DNA from: Parapristionchus giblindavisi
Taxonomy: Eukaryota; Nematoda; Chromadorea; Rhabditida; Diplogasteridae
Assembly (NCBI GenBank): GCA_943737045.1
Contig: CALSFV010000010.1
Span: 682,001 to 746,000, forward strand
Reading direction: 5' to 3'
Length of the DNA stretch: 64,000 nt
Program-made: the position numbers and the translations under genes
In this document: positions 50,675 to 64,000 of the stretch, one piece after another
How positions within the stretch are numbered: the stretch's first letter is position 1
Layout of the letters: each line of letters starts with the position of its first letter
Notes under the pieces: model-generated
The model's database searches: none
Told to the model about the DNA's origin: nothing
The model's input: only the letters and a program-made list of their open reading frames with translations

Positions 50675-53567
50675 TCATCTTGACCATATCAGAGTAAAAG
50701 CTACTTTTGTACTTCGGTCATTATAGCAGCAGTAAAATGTTACAGATCGACATGAACTGAAGTTTGTGTCATTCAGAATTTTTTCCTCTTTCACATAGTA
50801 TATCATTCGATAAGTATCATTGACAATGTGACTTGTAACGAATTGTTTTGTACCAAAAACAGAGAGCACTGGAATACAAATTTGCATATTGGCCGTTCTG
50901 ACCACTTTGAAATAGTTTATCTTATTCAGAATTTTTCGCTCTTTCGTTTGGTATATGACACGACATGTATCATTTTCATTTTCATATTTCTCAAGTTATC
51001 TTGACCATATCAGAGTAAAAGCTACTTTTGTACTTCGGTCATTATAGCAGCAGTAAAATGTTACAGATCGACATGAACTGAAGTTTGTGTCATTCAGAAT
51101 TTTTTCCTCTTTCACATAGTATATCACTCGATAAGTATCATTGACAATGTGACTTGTAACGAATTGTTTTGTACAAAAAACAGAGAGCACTGGAATATAA
51201 ATTTGCATATTGGCCGTACTGACCACTTTGAAATAGTTTATCTTATTCAGAATTTTTCGCTCTTTCATTTGGTATATGACACAACAGGTATCATTTTCAT
51301 TTTCATATTTCTCAAGTTATCTTGACCATATCAGAGTAAAAGCTACTTTTGTACTTCGGTCATTATAGCAGCAGTAAAATGTTACAGATCGACATGAACT
51401 GAAGTTTGTGTCATTCAGAATTTTTTCCTCTTTCACATAGTAAGTATATCACTCGATAAGTATCATTGACAATGTGACTTGTAACGAATTGTTTTGTACA
51501 AAAAACAGAGAGCACTGGAATATAAATTTGCATATTGGCCGTACTGACCACTTTGAAATAGTTTATCTTATTCAGAATTTTTGGCTCTTTCATTTGGTAT
51601 ATGTCACGACAGGTATCATTTTCATTTTCATATTTCTCAAGTTATCTTGACCATATCAGAGTAAAAGCTACTTTTGTACTTCGGTCATTATAGCAGCAGT
51701 AAAATGTTACAGATCGACATGAACTGAAGTTTGTATCATTCAGAATTTTTTCCTCTTTCACATAGTATATCACTCGATAAGTATCATTGACAATGTGACT
51801 TGTAACGAATTGTTTTGTACAAAAAACAGAGAGCACTGGAATATAAATTTGCATATTGGCCGTACTGACCACTTTGAAATAGTTTATCTTATTCAGAATT
51901 TTTGGCTCTTTCATTTGGTATATGTCACGACAGGTATCATTTTCATTTTCATATTTCTCAAGTTATCTTGACCATATCAGAGTAAAAGCTACTTTTGTAC
52001 TTCGGTCATTATAGCAGCAGTAAAATGTTACAGATCGACATGAACTGAAGTTTGTGTCATTCAGAATTTTTTCCTCTTTCACATAGTATATCACTCGATA
52101 AGTATCATTGACAATGTGACTTGTAACGAATTGTTTTGTACAAAAAACAGAGAGCACTGGAATATAAATTTGCATATTGGCCGTACTGACCACTTTGAAA
52201 TAGTTTATCTTATTCAGAATTTTTGGCTCTTTCATTTGGTATATGTCACGACAGGTATCATTTTCATTTTCATATTTCTCAAGTTATCTTGACCATATCA
52301 GAGTAAAAGCTACTTTTGTACTTCGGTCATTATAGCAGCAGTAAAATGTTACAGATCGACATGAACTGAAGTTTGTATCATTCAGAATTTTTTCCTCTTT
52401 CACATAGTATATCACTCGATAAGTATCATTGACAATGTGACTTGTAACGAATTGTTTTGTACAAAAAACAGAGAGCACTGGAATATAAATTTGCATATTG
52501 GCCGTACTGACCACTTTGAAATAGTTTATCTTATTCAGAATTTTTGGCTCTTTCATTTGGTATATGTCACGACAGGTATCATTTTCATTTTCATATTTCT
52601 CAAGTTATCTTGACCATATCAGAGTAAAAGCTACTTTTGTACTTCGGTCATTATAGCAGCAGTAAAATGTTACAGATCGACATGAACTGAAGTTTGTGTC
52701 ATTCAGAATTTTTTCCTCTTTCACATAGTATATCACTCGATAAGTATCATTGACAATGTGACTTGTAACGAATTGTTTTGTACAAAAAACAGAGAGCACT
52801 GGAATATAAATTTGCATATTGGCCGTACTGACCACTTTGAAATAGTTTATCTTATTCAGAATTTTTCGCTCTTTCATTTGGTATATGACACGACAGGTAT
52901 CATTTTCATTTTCATATTTCTCAAGTCATCTTGACCATATCAGAGTAAAAGCTACTTTTGTACTTCGGTCATTATAGCAGCAGTAAAATGTTACAGATCG
53001 ACATGAACTGAAGTTTGTGTCATTCAGAATTTTTTCCTCTTTCACATAGTATATCATTCGATAAGTATCATTGACAATGTGACTTGTAACGAATTGTTTT
53101 GTACCAAAAACAGAGAGCACTGGAATACAAATTTGCATATTGGCCGTTCTGACCACTTTGAAATAGTTTATCTTATTCAGAATTTTTCGCTCTTTCGTTT
53201 GGTATATGACACGACATGTATCATTTTCATTTTCATATTTCTCAAGTTATCTTGACCATATCAGAGTAAAAGCTACTTTTGTACTTCGGTCATTATAGCA
53301 GCAGTAAAATGTTACAGATCGACATGAACTGAAGTTTGTGTCATTCAGAATTTTTTCCTCTTTCACATAGTATATCACTCGATAAGTATCATTGACAATG
53401 TGACTTGTAACGAATTGTTTTGTACAAAAAACAGAGAGCACTGGAATATAAATTTGCATATTGGCCGTACTGACCACTTTGAAATAGTTTATCTTATTCA
53501 GAATTTTTCGCTCTTTCATTTGGTATATGACACGACAGGTATCATTTTCATTTTCATATTTCTCAAG
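50675..53567. repeat. Seven-monomer duplication (2251 bp) with ggctcttt variants
   Basis: Monomers 50675 and 52926 both start after caagtcatcttgacc, a private change, and both are type A followed by B and then a 325-bp copy. They lie 2251 bp apart (seven monomers plus the 4-bp insertion). Between them, 51317-52604 holds four monomers in a row with tttttggctcttt and atatgtcacg, a combination found nowhere else in the window. Confidence 0.75.
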
Positions 53568-56500
53568 TTATCTTGACCATATCAGAGTAAAAGCTACTTT
53601 TGTACTTCGGTCATTATAGCAGCAGTAAAATGTTACAGATCGACATGAACTGAAGTTTGTGTCATTCAGAATTTTTTCCTCTTTCACATAGTAAGTATAT
53701 CACTCGATAAGTATCATTGACAATGTGACTTGTAACGAATTGTTTTGTACAAAAAACAGAGAGCACTGGAATATAAATTTGCATATTGGCCGTACTGACC
53801 ACTTTGAAATAGTTTATCTTATTCAGAATTTTTGGCTCTTTCATTTGGTATATGACACGACAGGTATCATTTTCATTTTCATATTTCTCAAGTTATCTTG
53901 ACCATATCAGAGTAAAAGCTACTTTTGTACTTCGGTCATTATAGCAGCAGTAAAATGTTACAGATCGACATGAACTGAAGTTTGTATCATTCAGAATTTT
54001 TTCCTCTTTCACATAGTATATCACTCGATAAGTATCATTGACAATGTGACTTGTAACGAATTGTTTTGTTCAAAAAACAGAGAGCACTGGAATATAAATT
54101 TGCATATTGGCCGTACTGACCACTTTGAAATAGTTTATCTTATTCAGAATTTTTCGCTCTTTCATTTGGTATATGACACGACAGGTATCATTTTAATTTT
54201 CATATTTCTCAAGTTATCTTGACCATATCAGAGTAAAAGCTACTTTTGTACTTCGGTCATTATAGCAGCAGTAAAATGTTACAGATCGACATGAGCTGAA
54301 GTTTGTGTCATTCAGAATTTTTTCCTCTTTCACATAGTATATCACTCGATAAGTATCATTGACAATGTGACTTGTAACGAATTGTTTTGTACAAAAAACA
54401 GAGAGCACTGGAATATAAATTTGCATATTGGCCGTACTGACCACTTTGAAATAGTATATCTTATTCAGAATTTTTCGCTCTTTCATTTGGTATATGACAC
54501 GACAGGTATCATTTTCATTTTCATATTTCTCAAGTTATCTTGACCATATCAGAGTAAAAGCTACTTTTGTACTTCGGTCATTATAGCAGCAGTAAAATGT
54601 TACAGATCGACATGAACTGAAGTTTGTGTCATTCAGAATTTTTTCCTCTTTCACATAGTATATCATTCGATAAGTATCATTGACAATGTGACTTGTAACG
54701 AATTGTTTTGTACCAAAAACAGAGAGCACTGGAATACAAATTTGCATATTGGCCGTTCTGACCACTTTGAAATAGTTTATCTTATTCAGAATTTTTCGCT
54801 CTTTCGTTTGGTATATGACACGACATGTATCATTTTCATTTTCATATTTCTCAAGTTATCTTGACCATATCAGAGTAAAAGCTACTTTTGTACTTCGGTC
54901 ATTATAGCAGCAGTAAAATGTTACAGATCGACATGAACTGAAGTTTGTGTCATTCAGAATTTTTTCCTCTTTCACATAGTATATCACTCGATAAGTATCA
55001 TTGACAATGTGACTTGTAACGAATTGTTTTGTACAAAAAACAGAGAGCACTGGAATATAAATTTGCATATTGGCCGTACTGACCACTTTGAAATAGTTTA
55101 TCTTATTCAGAATTTTTCGCTCTTTCATTTGGTATATGACACGACAGGTATCATTTTCATTTTCATATTTCTCAAGTTATCTTGACCATATCAGAGTAAA
55201 AGCTACTTTTGTACTTCGGTCATTATAGCAGCAGTAAAATGTTACAGATCGACATGAACTGAAGTTTGTGTCATTCAGAATTTTTTCCTCTTTCACATAG
55301 TAAGTATATCACTCGATAAGTATCATTGACAATGTGACTTGTAACGAATTGTTTTGTACAAAAAACAGAGAGCACTGGAATATAAATTTGCATATTGGCC
55401 GTACTGACCACTTTGAAATAGTTTATCTTATTCAGAATTTTTGGCTCTTTCATTTGGTATATGACACGACAGGTATCATTTTCATTTTCATATTTCTCAA
55501 GTTGTCTTGACCATATCAGAGTAAAAGCTACTTTTGTACTTCGGTCATTATAGCAGCAGTAAAATGTTACAGATCGACATGAACTGAAGTTTGTATCATT
55601 CAGAATTTTTTCCTCTTTCACATAGTATATCACTCGATAAGTATCATTGACAATGTGACTTGTAACGAATTGTTTTGTACAAAAAACAGAGAGCACTGGA
55701 ATATAAATTTGCATATTGGCCGTACTGACCACTTTGAAATAGTTTATCTTATTCAGAATTTTTCGCTCTTTCATTTGGTATATGACACGACAGGTATCAT
55801 TTTCATTTTCATATTTCTCAAGTTATCTTGACCATATCAGAGTAAAAGCTACTTTTGTACTTCGGTCATTATAGCAGCAGTAAAATGTTACAGATCGACA
55901 TGAACTGAAGTTTGTGTCATTCAGAATTTTTTCCTCTTTCACATAGTAAGTATATCACTCGATAAGTATCATTGACAATGTGACTTGTAACGAATTGTTT
56001 TGTACAAAAAACAGAGAGCACTGGAATATAAATTTGCATATTGGCCGTACTGACCACTTTGAAATAGTTTATCTTATTCAGAATTTTTGGCTCTTTCATT
56101 TGGTATATGACACGACAGGTATCATTTTCATTTTCATATTTCTCAAGTTATCTTGACCATATCAGAGTAAAAGCTACTTTTGTACTTCGGTCATTATAGC
56201 AGCAGTAAAATGTTACAGATCGACATGAACTGAAGTTTGTATCATTCAGAATTTTTTCCTCTTTCACATAGTATATCACTCGATAAGTATCATTGACAAT
56301 GTGACTTGTAACGAATTGTTTTGTTCAAAAAACAGAGAGCACTGGAATATAAATTTGCATATTGGCCGTACTGACCACTTTGAAATAGTTTATCTTATTC
56401 AGAATTTTTCGCTCTTTCATTTGGTATATGACACGACAGGTATCATTTTAATTTTCATATTTCTCAAGTTATCTTGACCATATCAGAGTAAAAGCTACTT

Positions 56501-59500
56501 TTGTACTTCGGTCATTATAGCAGCAGTAAAATGTTACAGATCGACATGAGCTGAAGTTTGTGTCATTCAGAATTTTTTCCTCTTTCACATAGTATATCAC
56601 TCGATAAGTATCATTGACAATGTGACTTGTAACGAATTGTTTTGTACAAAAAACAGAGAGCACTGGAATATAAATTTGCATATTGGCCGTACTGACCACT
56701 TTGAAATAGTTTATCTTATTCAGAATTTTTCGCTCTTTCATTTGGTATATGACACGACAGGTATCATTTTCATTTTCATATTTCTCAAGTTATCTTGACC
56801 ATATCAGAGTAAAAGCTACTTTTGTACTTCGGTCATTATAGCAGCAGTAAAATGTTACAGATCGACATGAACTGAAGTTTGTGTCATTCAGAATTTTTTC
56901 CTCTTTCACATAGTATATCATTCGATAAGTATCATTGACAATGTGACTTGTAACGAATTGTTTTGTACCAAAAACAGAGAGCACTGGAATACAAATTTGC
57001 ATATTGGCCGTTCTGACCACTTTGAAATAGTTTATCTTATTCAGAATTTTTCGCTCTTTCGTTTGGTATATGACACGACATGTATCATTTTCATTTTCAT
57101 ATTTCTCAAGTTATCTTGACCATATCAGAGTAAAAGCTACTTTTGTACTTCGGTCATTATAGCAGCAGTAAAATGTTACAGATCGACATGAACTGAAGTT
57201 TGTGTCATTCAGAATTTTTTCCTCTTTCACATAGTATATCACTCGATAAGTATCATTGACAATGTGACTTGTAACGAATTGTTTTGTACAAAAAACAGAG
57301 AGCACTGGAATATAAATTTGCATATTGGCCGTACTGACCACTTTGAAATAGTTTATCTTATTCAGAATTTTTCGCTCTTTCATTTGGTATATGACACGAC
57401 AGGTATCATTTTCATTTTCATATTTCTCAAGTTATCTTGACCATATCAGAGTAAAAGCTACTTTTGTACTTCGGTCATTATAGCAGCAGTAAAATGTTAC
57501 AGATCGACATGAACTGAAGTTTGTGTCATTCAGAATTTTTTCCTCTTTCACATAGTAAGTATATCACTCGATAAGTATCATTGACAATGTGACTTGTAAC
57601 GAATTGTTTTGTACAAAAAACAGAGAGCACTGGAATATAAATTTGCATATTGGCCGTACTGACCACTTTGAAATAGTTTATCTTATTCAGAATTTTTGGC
57701 TCTTTCATTTGGTATATGACACGACAGGTATCATTTTCATTTTCATATTTCTCAAGTTATCTTGACCATATCAGAGTAAAAGCTACTTTTGTACTTCGGT
57801 CATTATAGCAGCAGTAAAATGTTACAGATCGACATGAACTGAAGTTTGTATCATTCAGAATTTTTTCCTCTTTCACATAGTATATCACTCGATAAGTATC
57901 ATTGACAATGTGACTTGTAACGAATTGTTTTGTTCAAAAAACAGAGAGCACTGGAATATAAATTTGCATATTGGCCGTACTGACCACTTTGAAATAGTTT
58001 ATCTTATTCAGAATTTTTCGCTCTTTCATTTGGTATATGACACGACAGGTATCATTTTAATTTTCATATTTCTCAAGTTATCTTGACCATATCAGAGTAA
58101 AAGCTACTTTTGTACTTCGGTCATTATAGCAGCAGTAAAATGTTACAGATCGACATGAGCTGAAGTTTGTGTCATTCAGAATTTTTTCCTCTTTCACATA
58201 GTATATCACTCGATAAGTATCATTGACAATGTGACTTGTAACGAATTGTTTTGTACAAAAAACAGAGAGCACTGGAATATAAATTTGCATATTGGCCGTA
58301 CTGACCACTTTGAAATAGTTTATCTTATTCAGAATTTTTCGCTCTTTCATTTGGTATATGACACGACAGGTATCATTTTCATTTTCATATTTCTCAAGTT
58401 ATCTTGACCATATCAGAGTAAAAGCTACTTTTGTACTTCGGTCATTATAGCAGCAGTAAAATGTTACAGATCGACATGAACTGAAGTTTGTGTCATTCAG
58501 AATTTTTTCCTCTTTCACATAGTATATCATTCGATAAGTATCATTGACAATGTGACTTGTAACGAATTGTTTTGTACCAAAAACAGAGAGCACTGGAATA
58601 CAAATTTGCATATTGGCCGTTCTGACCACTTTGAAATAGTTTATCTTATTCAGAATTTTTCGCTCTTTCGTTTGGTATATGACACGACATGTATCATTTT
58701 CATTTTCATATTTCTCAAGTTATCTTGACCATATCAGAGTAAAAGCTACTTTTGTACTTCGGTCATTATAGCAGCAGTAAAATGTTACAGATCGACATGA
58801 ACTGAAGTTTGTGTCATTCAGAATTTTTTCCTCTTTCACATAGTATATCACTCGATAAGTATCATTGACAATGTGACTTGTAACGAATTGTTTTGTACAA
58901 AAAACAGAGAGCACTGGAATATAAATTTGCATATTGGCCGTACTGACCACTTTGAAATAGTTTATCTTATTCAGAATTTTTCGCTCTTTCATTTGGTATA
59001 TGACACGACAGGTATCATTTTCATTTTCATATTTCTCAAGTTATCTTGACCATATCAGAGTAAAAGCTACTTTTGTACTTCGGTCATTATAGCAGCAGTA
59101 AAATGTTACAGATCGACATGAACTGAAGTTTGTGTCATTCAGAATTTTTTCCTCTTTCACATAGTAAGTATATCACTCGATAAGTATCATTGACAATGTG
59201 ACTTGTAACGAATTGTTTTGTACAAAAAACAGAGAGCACTGGAATATAAATTTGCATATTGGCCGTACTGACCACTTTGAAATAGTTTATCTTATTCAGA
59301 ATTTTTGGCTCTTTCATTTGGTATATGACACGACAGGTATCATTTTCATTTTCATATTTCTCAAGTTATCTTGACCATATCAGAGTAAAAGCTACTTTTG
59401 TACTTCGGTCATTATAGCAGCAGTAAAATGTTACAGATCGACATGAACTGAAGTTTGTATCATTCAGAATTTTTTCCTCTTTCACATAGTATATCACTCG

Positions 59501-60649
59501 ATAAGTATCATTGACAATGTGACTTGTAACGAATTGTTTTGTTCAAAAAACAGAGAGCACTGGAATATAAATTTGCATATTGGCCGTACTGACCACTTTG
59601 AAATAGTTTATCTTATTCAGAATTTTTCGCTCTTTCATTTGGTATATGACACGACAGGTATCATTTTAATTTTCATATTTCTCAAGTTATCTTGACCATA
59701 TCAGAGTAAAAGCTACTTTTGTACTTCGGTCATTATAGCAGCAGTAAAATGTTACAGATCGACATGAGCTGAAGTTTGTGTCATTCAGAATTTTTTCCTC
59801 TTTCACATAGTATATCACTCGATAAGTATCATTGACAATGTGACTTGTAACGAATTGTTTTGTACAAAAAACAGAGAGCACTGGAATATAAATTTGCATA
59901 TTGGCCGTACTGACCACTTTGAAATAGTTTATCTTATTCAGAATTTTTCGCTCTTTCATTTGGTATATGACACGACAGGTATCATTTTCATTTTCATATT
60001 TCTCAAGTTATCTTGACCATATCAGAGTAAAAGCTACTTTTGTACTTCGGTCATTATAGCAGCAGTAAAATGTTACAGATCGACATGAACTGAAGTTTGT
60101 GTCATTCAGAATTTTTTCCTCTTTCACATAGTATATCATTCGATAAGTATCATTGACAATGTGACTTGTAACGAATTGTTTTGTACCAAAAACAGAGAGC
60201 ACTGGAATACAAATTTGCATATTGGCCGTTCTGACCACTTTGAAATAGTTTATCTTATTCAGAATTTTTCGCTCTTTCGTTTGGTATATGACACGACATG
60301 TATCATTTTCATTTTCATATTTCTCAAGTTATCTTGACCATATCAGAGTAAAAGCTACTTTTGTACTTCGGTCATTATAGCAGCAGTAAAATGTTACAGA
60401 TCGACATGAACTGAAGTTTGTGTCATTCAGAATTTTTTCCTCTTTCACATAGTATATCACTCGATAAGTATCATTGACAATGTGACTTGTAACGAATTGT
60501 TTTGTACAAAAAACAGAGAGCACTGGAATATAAATTTGCATATTGGCCGTACTGACCACTTTGAAATAGTTTATCTTATTCAGAATTTTTCGCTCTATCA
60601 TTTGGTATATCACACGACAGGTATCATTTTCATTTTCATATTTCTCAAG
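53568..60649. repeat. Higher-order repeat, 5-mer period (1609 bp)
   Basis: The unit is: 325-bp B copy with gtaagtatatc and ggctcttt; B with tttgtatcattc and ttttgttcaaaa; B with gacatgagc; type A with atcattcg; B. Full units start at 53568, 55823, 57432 and 59041, each 4 x 321 + 325 = 1609 bp. A partial two-monomer unit (55177-55822, 646 bp) is inserted after the first. After 60649 the order becomes irregular, but the same monomer types continue. This is the most regular HOR in the window. Confidence 0.88.
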
Positions 60650-63600
60650 TTATCTTGACCATATCAGAGTAAAAGCTACTTTTGTACTTCGGTCATTATA
60701 GCAGCAGTAAAATGTTACAGATCGACATGAACTGAAGTTTGTGTCATTCAGAATTTTTTCCTCTTTCACATAGTATATCACTCGATAAGTATCATTGACA
60801 ATGTGACTTGTAACGAATTGTTTTGTACAAAAAACAGAGAGCACTGGAATATAAATTTGCATATTGGCCGTACTGACCACTTTGAAATAGTTTATCTTAT
60901 TCAGAATTTTTCGCTCTTTCATTTGGTATATGACACGACAGGTATCATTTTCATTTTCATATTTCTCAAGTTATCTTGACCATATCAGAGTAAAAGCTAC
61001 TTTTGTACTTCGGTCATTATAGCAGCAGTAAAATGTTACAGATCGACATGAACTGAAGTTTGTGTCATTCAGAATTTTTTCCTCTTTCACATAGTAAGTA
61101 TATCACTCGATAAGTATCATTGACAATGTGACTTGTAACGAATTGTTTTGTACAAAAAACAGAGAGCACTGGAATATAAATTTGCATATTGGCCGTACTG
61201 ACCACTTTGAAATAGTTTATCTTATTCAGAATTTTTGGCTCTTTCATTTGGTATATGACACGACAGGTATCATTTTCATTTTCATATTTCTCAAGTTATC
61301 TTGACCATATCAGAGTAAAAGCTACTTTTGTACTTCGGTCATTATAGCAGCAGTAAAATGTTACAGATCGACATGAACTGAAGTTTGTATCATTCAGAAT
61401 TTTTTCCTCTTTCACATAGTATATCACTCGATAAGTATCATTGACAATGTGACTTGTAACGAATTGTTTTGTTCAAAAAACAGAGAGCACTGGAATATAA
61501 ATTTGCATATTGGCCGTACTGACCACTTTGAAATAGTTTATCTTATTCAGAATTTTTCGCTCTTTCATTTGGTATATGACACGACAGGTATCATTTTCAT
61601 TTTCATATTTCTCAAGTTATCTTGACCATATCAGAGTAAAAGCTACTTTTGTACTTCGGTCATTATAGCAGCAGTAAAATGTTACAGATCGACATGAACT
61701 GAAGTTTGTGTCATTCAGAATTTTTTCCTCTTTCACATAGTAAGTATATCACTCGATAAGTATCATTGACAATGTGACTTGTAACGAATTGTTTTGTACA
61801 AAAAACAGAGAGCACTGGAATATAAATTTGCATATTGGCCGTACTGACCACTTTGAAATAGTTTATCTTATTCAGAATTTTTGGCTCTTTCATTTGGTAT
61901 ATGACACGACAGGTATCATTTTCATTTTCATATTTCTCAAGTTATCTTGACCATATCAGAGTAAAAGCTACTTTTGTACTTCGGTCATTATAGCAGCAGT
62001 AAAATGTTACAGATCGACATGAACTGAAGTTTGTATCATTCAGAATTTTTTCCTCTTTCACATAGTATATCACTCGATAAGTATCATTGACAATGTGACT
62101 TGTAACGAATTGTTTTGTTCAAAAAACAGAGAGCACTGGAATATAAATTTGCATATTGGCCGTACTGACCACTTTGAAATAGTTTATCTTATTCAGAATT
62201 TTTCGCTCTTTCATTTGGTATATGACACGACAGGTATCATTTTAATTTTCATATTTCTCAAGTTATCTTGACCATATCAGAGTAAAAGCTACTTTTGTAC
62301 TTCGGTCATTATAGCAGCAGTAAAATGTTACAGATCGACATGAACTGAAGTTTGTGTCATTCAGAATTTTTTCCTCTTTCACATAGTATATCATTCGATA
62401 AGTATCATTGACAATGTGACTTGTAACGAATTGTTTTGTACCAAAAACAGAGAGCACTGGAATACAAATTTGCATATTGGCCGTTCTGACCACTTTGAAA
62501 TAGTTTATCTTATTCAGAATTTTTCGCTCTTTCGTTTGGTATATGACACGACATGTATCATTTTCATTTTCATATTTCTCAAGTTATCTTGACCATATCA
62601 GAGTAAAAGCTACTTTTGTACTTCGGTCATTATAGCAGCAGTAAAATGTTACAGATCGACATGAACTGAAGTTTGTGTCATTCAGAATTTTTTCCTCTTT
62701 CACATAGTATATCACTCGATAAGTATCATTGACAATGTGACTTGTAACGAATTGTTTTGTACAAAAAACAGAGAGCACTGGAATATAAATTTGCATATTG
62801 GCCGTACTGACCACTTTGAAATAGTTTATCTTATTCAGAATTTTTCGCTCTTTCATTTGGTATATCACACGACAGGTATCATTTTCATTTTCATATTTCT
62901 CAAGTTATCTTGACCATATCAGAGTAAAAGCTACTTTTGTACTTCGGTCATTATAGCAGCAGTAAAATGTTACAGATCGACATGAACTGAAGTTTGTGTC
63001 ATTCAGAATTTTTTCCTCTTTCACATAGTATATCATTCGATAAGTATCATTGACAATGTGACTTGTAACGAATTGTTTTGTACCAAAAACAGAGAGCACT
63101 GGAATACAAATTTGCATATTGGCCGTTCTGACCACTTTGAAATAGTTTATCTTATTCAGAATTTTTCGCTCTTTCGTTTGGTATATGACACGACATGTAT
63201 CATTTTCATTTTCATATTTCTCAAGTTATCTTGACCATATCAGAGTAAAAGCTACTTTTGTACTTCGGTCATTATAGCAGCAGTAAAATGTTACAGATCG
63301 ACATGAACTGAAGTTTGTGTCATTCAGAATTTTTTCCTCTTTCACATAGTATATCACTCGATAAGTATCATTGACAATGTGACTTGTAACGAATTGTTTT
63401 GTACAAAAAACAGAGAGCACTGGAATATAAATTTGCATATTGGCCGTACTGACCACTTTGAAATAGTTTATCTTATTCAGAATTTTTCGCTCTTTCATTT
63501 GGTATATCACACGACAGGTATCATTTTCATTTTCATATTTCTCAAGTTATCTTGACCATATCAGAGTAAAAGCTACTTTTGTACTTCGGTCATTATAGCA

Positions 63601-64000
63601 GCAGTAAAATGTTACAGATCGACATGAACTGAAGTTTGTGTCATTCAGAATTTTTTCCTCTTTCACATAGTATATCACTCGATAAGTATCATTGACAATG
63701 TGACTTGTAACGAATTGTTTTGTACAAAAAACAGAGAGCACTGGAATATAAATTTGCATATTGGCCGTACTGACCACTTTGAAATAGTTTATCTTATTCA
63801 GAATTTTTCGCTCTTTCATTTGGTATATGACACGACAGGTATCATTTTCATTTTCATATTTCTCAAGTTATCTTGACCATATCAGAGTAAAAGCTACTTT
63901 TGTACTTCGGTCATTATAGCAGCAGTAAAATGTTACAGATCGACATGAACTGAAGTTTGTGTCATTCAGAATTTTTTCCTCTTTCACATAGTATATCACT

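Larger units (their letters stand above)
45552..64000. repeat. 321-bp satellite array, block 3 (56 full monomers, continues past the window)
   Basis: The array resumes in phase with anchors 45860, 46181 and onward, and runs off the end of the window. From 45.5 to 49.7 kb it is B-derived, with copies carrying gtacttacc and gaacagaag. From 50033 type A monomers return and alternate with B. Eight copies have a 4-bp insertion (catagtaagtatatc instead of catagtatatc), making them 325 bp: 51317, 53568, 55177, 55823, 57432, 59041, 60971 and 61617. Nothing other than satellite is seen. Confidence 0.97.

Noticed and set aside
1..64000. Whole array as an assembly artefact
   Set aside because: Ordered private variants, indel-tagged copies and two precisely bounded insertions are hard to explain by collapse or artificial repetition, though exact copy number could still be wrong.

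Overview
This window is eukaryotic satellite DNA. Apart from two transposable-element insertions, all 64 kb is one head-to-tail tandem array of an AT-rich 321-bp monomer, about 183 full copies plus partial ends. No cellular gene, rRNA, tRNA, CRISPR array or bacterial-style operon is visible. The array size, the multi-level higher-order repeats (HORs) and a CR1/L2-like non-LTR retrotransposon point to centromeric or pericentromeric heterochromatin of an animal, probably an invertebrate. The species cannot be named from the sequence alone.

Layout: satellite block 1 (1-33114); a 4.1-kb non-LTR retrotransposon on the minus strand (33115-37232); satellite block 2 (37233-44665); an 886-bp non-autonomous foldback/MITE-like DNA transposon with an 8-bp target-site duplication (44666-45551); satellite block 3 (45552-64000). 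The 321-bp phase is kept exactly across both insertions, so each element landed in a single monomer of an array that already existed.

The monomers form subfamilies that are ordered along the array. Type A (extended marker gccgttctgacc, with accaaaaacag) mixes with type B (gccgtactgacc, acaaaaaacag) at 1-21 kb and 50-64 kb. The middle, 21-50 kb, holds B-derived monomers only, and both transposons lie there. HOR periods change along the array: a 4-mer (1284 bp) at 0.7-7.8 kb, A/B dimers (642 bp) at 7.8-10.3 kb, shared 6-mer and trimer blocks at 9-18 kb, a gtatc/gtgtc dimer at 25-32.5 kb, a 5-mer duplication at 27.4-30.6 kb, and a 5-mer HOR of 1609 bp at 53.6-60.6 kb marked by a 4-bp insertion. 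The 321-bp monomer itself looks like an old dimer: two 51-bp stretches 153 bp apart match at about 82%.

The retrotransposon looks intact. ORF1 (RNA-binding-like) and ORF2 (APE endonuclease plus reverse transcriptase) lie in the same frame, separated by a single TAG. ORF2 has no ATG before its endonuclease active site, so stop-codon readthrough or non-AUG initiation must be considered. The 76-90-aa open frames on the minus strand of almost every monomer are best read as a by-product of 321 being divisible by 3 and of homogenisation, not as genes.
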